Part shown: positions 34,863 to 37,517 of the stretch, one piece after another
Numbering within the stretch: position 1 is the first letter of the stretch
Layout: the number at the start of each line of letters is the position of its first letter
Origin: Methylocystis sp.
Lineage (GTDB): Bacteria > Pseudomonadota > Alphaproteobacteria > Rhizobiales > Beijerinckiaceae
Direction: 5' to 3'
Assembly (NCBI GenBank): GCA_022843525.1
Contig: JALHNR010000005.1
Location: 1-37,517, forward strand
Length of the DNA stretch: 37,517 bases
Position numbers and translations under genes: made by a program
Notes under the pieces: generated by a model
Database searches by the model: none
Seen by the model: only the letters and a program-made list of their open reading frames with translations
What the model was told of the DNA's origin: nothing

Positions 34863-36173
34863 ATGATTTCCCCTGGTGTCCCACCGCGCATGAAGCCGCT
34901 CTCGCCGCGTCGCTCGGCGACTTTCGCGGCGCTTGACGTCGGCACGTCGAAGATCGCCTGCCTGATCGCGCGGCTGACCCCGCTTGGCGCGGTCGCGCCC
35001 GGCGATTGGCGCACGCATCGCGTTCGCGTCGTTGGCATTGGCCATCAGCGCTCTTTGGGCGTGAAGAACGGCCTCGTCGTCGACATGGACGCCGCCGACG
35101 CCGCGATCCGGCAAACCGTGGACGCCGCCGAGCGCATGGCGGGCATGCAGGTCGAGCGCGTCCTTGTCACGGCGTCGGGCGGCCGACTGTCCTCGCAGCA
35201 TTTTCAGGCGAAACGCGTCATCGGCGGCCGTGAAGTCGCCGAACACGATATTCATCGGGTTCTCGAAGCTTCGGCCGCACATCATCTCAATCGCGGCCGC
35301 ATCGCCGTGCATTCGCTGCCGACGGGCTTTTCGCTCGACGGCGTGTCCGGCATCCGAGAGCCCAAGGACATGATCGGCGATGAACTCGCGGTCGATCTCC
35401 ACGTCGCGACCTGCGATCAGGCCGCCGCCCGCAATCTTCTCGTCGCCGTCGAGCGCAGCCATCTCAGCGTCGAAGCCATGGCCGCCGCGCCTTATGTCGC
35501 CGGGCTCTCCACGCTCGAGCCGGACGAGGCCGAGATGGGCGTCGTGGTCATCGACATGGGCGCTGGATCAACGTCGGTAGCCGTCTTCGCCAGGGGCGAA
35601 ATGATTCACCTTGACGCCGTCACGCTTGGCGGCGCCCACGTCACGATGGACATCGCGCGCGGACTCGACGCGCGGCTCTCCGACGCGGAGCGGCTGAAGA
35701 CCTTTCACGGCTCGGCGATCGCATCGACCTCGGACGAGCGCGAAACCATTTCCTTCGATCACGTCGGCGAGAGCGATCACAAGGCGCATGCGCCTAAATC
35801 GCATCTCGTGCGCATCATTCGCCCGCGAATCGAGGAAACGCTCGAGTTCCTACGCGATCGCTTGGCCAAGGCTGGCCATCCGAGCGGTCCTGGCCGCCGC
35901 ATCGTGCTGACGGGCGGCGCCAGCCAACTCACAGGCGTCGCCGAAGCGGCGCGGCGGATTCTTGGCGGCCAGGTTCGGGTCGGACGTCCGATCGGCGTCG
36001 AAGGCTTGCCGGACTCCTCGAAGAGCCCCGCCTTCGCGGCCGCGGCCGGGCTGCTCGTCTATCCGCAAGTCGCGGCGCATGAATATTTCGAGCCGCGCCG
36101 GATCGAGCGCGCGGCGACGGGAACTGACGGATACATCTCGCGCGTAGGGAGATGGTTAAGAGAAAGCTTCTAG
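34863..36173 (+). CDS. ftsA: Cell division protein FtsA
   Basis: FtsA is an actin-like ATPase that tethers FtsZ to the membrane. The 436-aa product has the phosphate-1 motif FAALDVGTSKIACLIARLTP, the GVKNGLVVDMDAADAAIRQTV region of the 1A domain, MGVVVIDMGAGSTSVAVFARG (phosphate 2), and RIVLTGGASQLTGVAEAARRIL (adenosine motif). The C-terminal amphipathic helix is SRVGRWLRESF, the usual membrane anchor. ATG 34863 is tentative; 34890 is also possible. ftsZ follows after 147 bp. Confidence 0.96.
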   Translation: MISPGVPPRMKPLSPRRSATFAALDVGTSKIACLIARLTPLGAVAPGDWRTHRVRVVGIGHQRSLGVKNGLVVDMDAADAAIRQTVDAAERMAGMQVERVLVTASGGRLSSQHFQAKRVIGGREVAEHDIHRVLEASAAHHLNRGRIAVHSLPTGFSLDGVSGIREPKDMIGDELAVDLHVATCDQAAARNLLVAVERSHLSVEAMAAAPYVAGLSTLEPDEAEMGVVVIDMGAGSTSVAVFARGEMIHLDAVTLGGAHVTMDIARGLDARLSDAERLKTFHGSAIASTSDERETISFDHVGESDHKAHAPKSHLVRIIRPRIEETLEFLRDRLAKAGHPSGPGRRIVLTGGASQLTGVAEAARRILGGQVRVGRPIGVEGLPDSSKSPAFAAAAGLLVYPQVAAHEYFEPRRIERAATGTDGYISRVGRWLRESF

Positions 36174-36320
36174 TATCGCGTGAAAGTGATTCTTTCGACC
36201 CGGCGCTCCTTTCGACGCGCCGAGCATGATTGCCAAGGACGACGCGTTCGGCGACCGGGCGTCCAAGGGCGAAGGACAACGGGCGCCGAGTTGTGAACGC
36301 ATTGGTGAGAGGCCTGGCAG
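36174..36320 (+). promoter_or_regulatory. ftsA-ftsZ intergenic region with a GANTC site and a short ORF
   Basis: This 147-bp gap is the largest among the coupled fts genes and probably carries an ftsZ promoter. It holds one GANTC site (GATTC, 36188-36192), the target of CcrM methylation that regulates ftsZ in Caulobacter. A 32-codon frame (ATG 36226, product starting MIAKDDAFGDRA) overlaps the ftsZ ATG by 4 nt (ATGA); it may be chance. No clear -10/-35 pair is seen. Confidence 0.4.
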
Positions 36321-37517
36321 ATGACGATCAACCTTAAAGCTCCCGAACTCAGGGAATTGAAGCCCCGCATCATGGTTTGCGGCGTCGGCGGCGGCGGCTG
36401 CAACGCCGTCAACAATATGATCACCTCCGGTCTGTCCGGCGTCGATTTCCTTGTCGCCAATACTGACGCCCAGGCGCTCGCGTCGTCGCAGGCGGAGCGA
36501 ATCATTCAAATGGGCCTGCAGGTGACGGAAGGGCTGGGCGCCGGCGCTCAGCCGGAAGTCGGCCGGGCCGCCGCGGAGGAAGCGCGCGAAGAAATTCGCG
36601 AGCATCTCTCCGGCGCGCATATGTGCTTCGTCACCGCCGGCATGGGCGGCGGCACCGGTACGGGCGCCGCGCCGGTGATCGCGCAGATCGCGCGCGAAAT
36701 GGGCATCCTCACCGTCGGCGTCGTGACCAAGCCGTTCCATTTCGAAGGTCAACGTCGCCTGCGCATCGCCGAATCGGGCATCTCCGAACTGCAAAAATGC
36801 GTCGATACGCTGATCGTCATCCCGAATCAGAATCTCTTCCGCATCGCCACGGAGAAAACGACCTTCGCCGACGCCTTCGCCATGGCCGACCAGGTTCTCT
36901 ATTCGGGAGTCGCGTCGGTCACGGATTTGATGGTCAAGGAAGGCCTCATCAATCTCGACTTTGCCGACGTTCGCTCGATCATGCGCGGCATGGGCAAGGC
37001 GATGATGGGCACCGGCGAAGCGACGGGCGAAAATCGCGCCAATCTCGCCGCGGAAGCCGCGATCGCCAATCCGCTGCTTGACGAAGTGTCGATGAAGGGC
37101 GCGCGCGGCCTGCTGATCTCGATCACCGGCGGCCACGATCTGACGCTCTACGAAGTCGACGAGGCCGCGAGCCGCATTCGCCAGGAGGTCGACGAGGACG
37201 CCAACATCATTCTGGGCGCGACATTCGATTCGTCGCTTGAAGGCGTGGTGCGCGTCTCCGTCGTCGCGACGGGCATCGACCTGACCGCCATCACGGCTGA
37301 TGATCCCACAAGCGAATCGCGTCTCGCCGAAGCCGCCGAGCGCCTGCGCGCCCAATTGCAGCAGGCGCGCGCGCAGCAGGCGCCTGCCGTCGAGGCCGCG
37401 CCGGTCCTGCGTCATCGCGAAGAGCCGCAGGCTGCGGCCGGCTATTATTCTGAGCCGGCGCCGCCGCATGGCGTCTATCTCGAGCCGGCGCCGCCGCGTC
37501 TCGCCTATGGCGAGCCG
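36321..37517 (+). CDS. ftsZ: Cell division tubulin FtsZ, 5' 399 codons
   Basis: FtsZ is the GTPase that forms the division ring. The ORF runs off the window, so the C-terminal conserved peptide is missing here. Visible motifs: [19 protein letters not shown] (GTP-binding), NTDAQAL, the tubulin signature GGGTGTG at residues 109-115, [17 protein letters not shown], and the T7 loop region. After about residue 330 the GTPase core ends in a Gln/Ala-rich linker with a 10-residue repeat. ATG 36321 follows a GAGAGG ribosome site. The opposite-strand frame of 437 codons is a GC-bias shadow. Confidence 0.97.
   Translation, partial: MTINLKAPELRELKPRIMVCGVGGGGCNAVNNMITSGLSGVDFLVANTDAQALASSQAERIIQMGLQVTEGLGAGAQPEVGRAAAEEAREEIREHLSGAHMCFVTAGMGGGTGTGAAPVIAQIAREMGILTVGVVTKPFHFEGQRRLRIAESGISELQKCVDTLIVIPNQNLFRIATEKTTFADAFAMADQVLYSGVASVTDLMVKEGLINLDFADVRSIMRGMGKAMMGTGEATGENRANLAAEAAIANPLLDEVSMKGARGLLISITGGHDLTLYEVDEAASRIRQEVDEDANIILGATFDSSLEGVVRVSVVATGIDLTAITADDPTSESRLAEAAERLRAQLQQARAQQAPAVEAAPVLRHREEPQAAAGYYSEPAPPHGVYLEPAPPRLAYGEP
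37452..37517 (+). repeat. 30-bp in-frame repeat in the FtsZ linker
   Basis: Units beginning GAGCCG start at 37452, 37482 and 37512, exactly 30 bp apart, giving [20 protein letters not shown] and the start of a third unit at the window edge. The first 16 bases of units one and two are identical. The total copy number lies beyond the window. Confidence 0.75.

Noticed and set aside
33665-35038. 457-codon minus frame across ddl, ftsQ and ftsA
   Set aside because: It spans three well-supported genes on the other strand and has no motif of its own.
36156-37469. 437-codon minus frame opposite ftsZ
   Set aside because: FtsZ is unmistakable on the + strand; the antisense frame is a codon-bias shadow.

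Overview
This is a GC-rich segment of a bacterial chromosome, most likely from an alphaproteobacterium of the order Hyphomicrobiales (Rhizobiales). The evidence is the gene style (Omp25/Omp31-like barrel with an 'AADLPSYKAPPPP' N-terminus, a class A RNase P RNA next to the division/cell-wall cluster, an alphaproteobacterial dcw gene order, FtsZ with a long Pro/Ala/Gln-rich linker). A methanotroph or other Methylocystaceae/Beijerinckiaceae member would fit the small His-rich SmbP-like protein, but that is only a guess. No phage genes, IS elements, tRNAs, rRNAs or CRISPR arrays were seen.

Layout. (1) 1-3.6 kb: the 3' end of a cupin gene, then glmS (glucosamine-6-phosphate synthase), which converges on a probably Tat-exported FAD oxidoreductase. 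(2) 3.6-10.3 kb: a surface-glycan island with an ABC-2 polysaccharide exporter (permease plus ATPase), a lone LptF/LptG-type permease, a GT-A-type transferase and two tandem paralogous GT-B glycosyltransferases. (3) 10.5-18.3 kb: mixed housekeeping genes, namely an outer-membrane beta-barrel protein with a strong terminator, hrcA, priA, a small membrane protein, a type II NADH dehydrogenase, a His-rich periplasmic SmbP-like protein, rnpB (RNase P RNA) and a GNAT acetyltransferase. (4) 18.5 kb to the end: the dcw cluster rsmH-ftsL-ftsI-murE-murF-mraY-murD-ftsW-murG-murC-[TA module]-murB-[small ORF]-ddl-ftsQ-ftsA-ftsZ, all on the + strand, with ftsZ cut by the window edge.

How it works together. 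glmS feeds the UDP-GlcNAc pathway. The murE/F/D/C/B, mraY, murG and ddl products turn UDP-GlcNAc into lipid II, and ftsI/ftsW/ftsL/ftsQ/ftsA/ftsZ use it for septal wall synthesis. From rsmH to ftsW the genes are coupled by 1-4 nt stop/start overlaps or very short gaps, so this is a tightly coupled operon.

The main oddities are breaks in the otherwise compact dcw array. A complete RHH antitoxin/PIN toxin pair with its own palindromic operator sits between murC and murB, and an unrecognised 92-aa ORF with an antitoxin-like acidic tail sits between murB and ddl. mraZ is absent upstream of rsmH. Outside the cluster, the lone LptF/G-like permease in the glycan island and the His-rich periplasmic protein beside NDH-2 are the most interesting. 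I did not find a clear new multi-gene defence or metabolic system.
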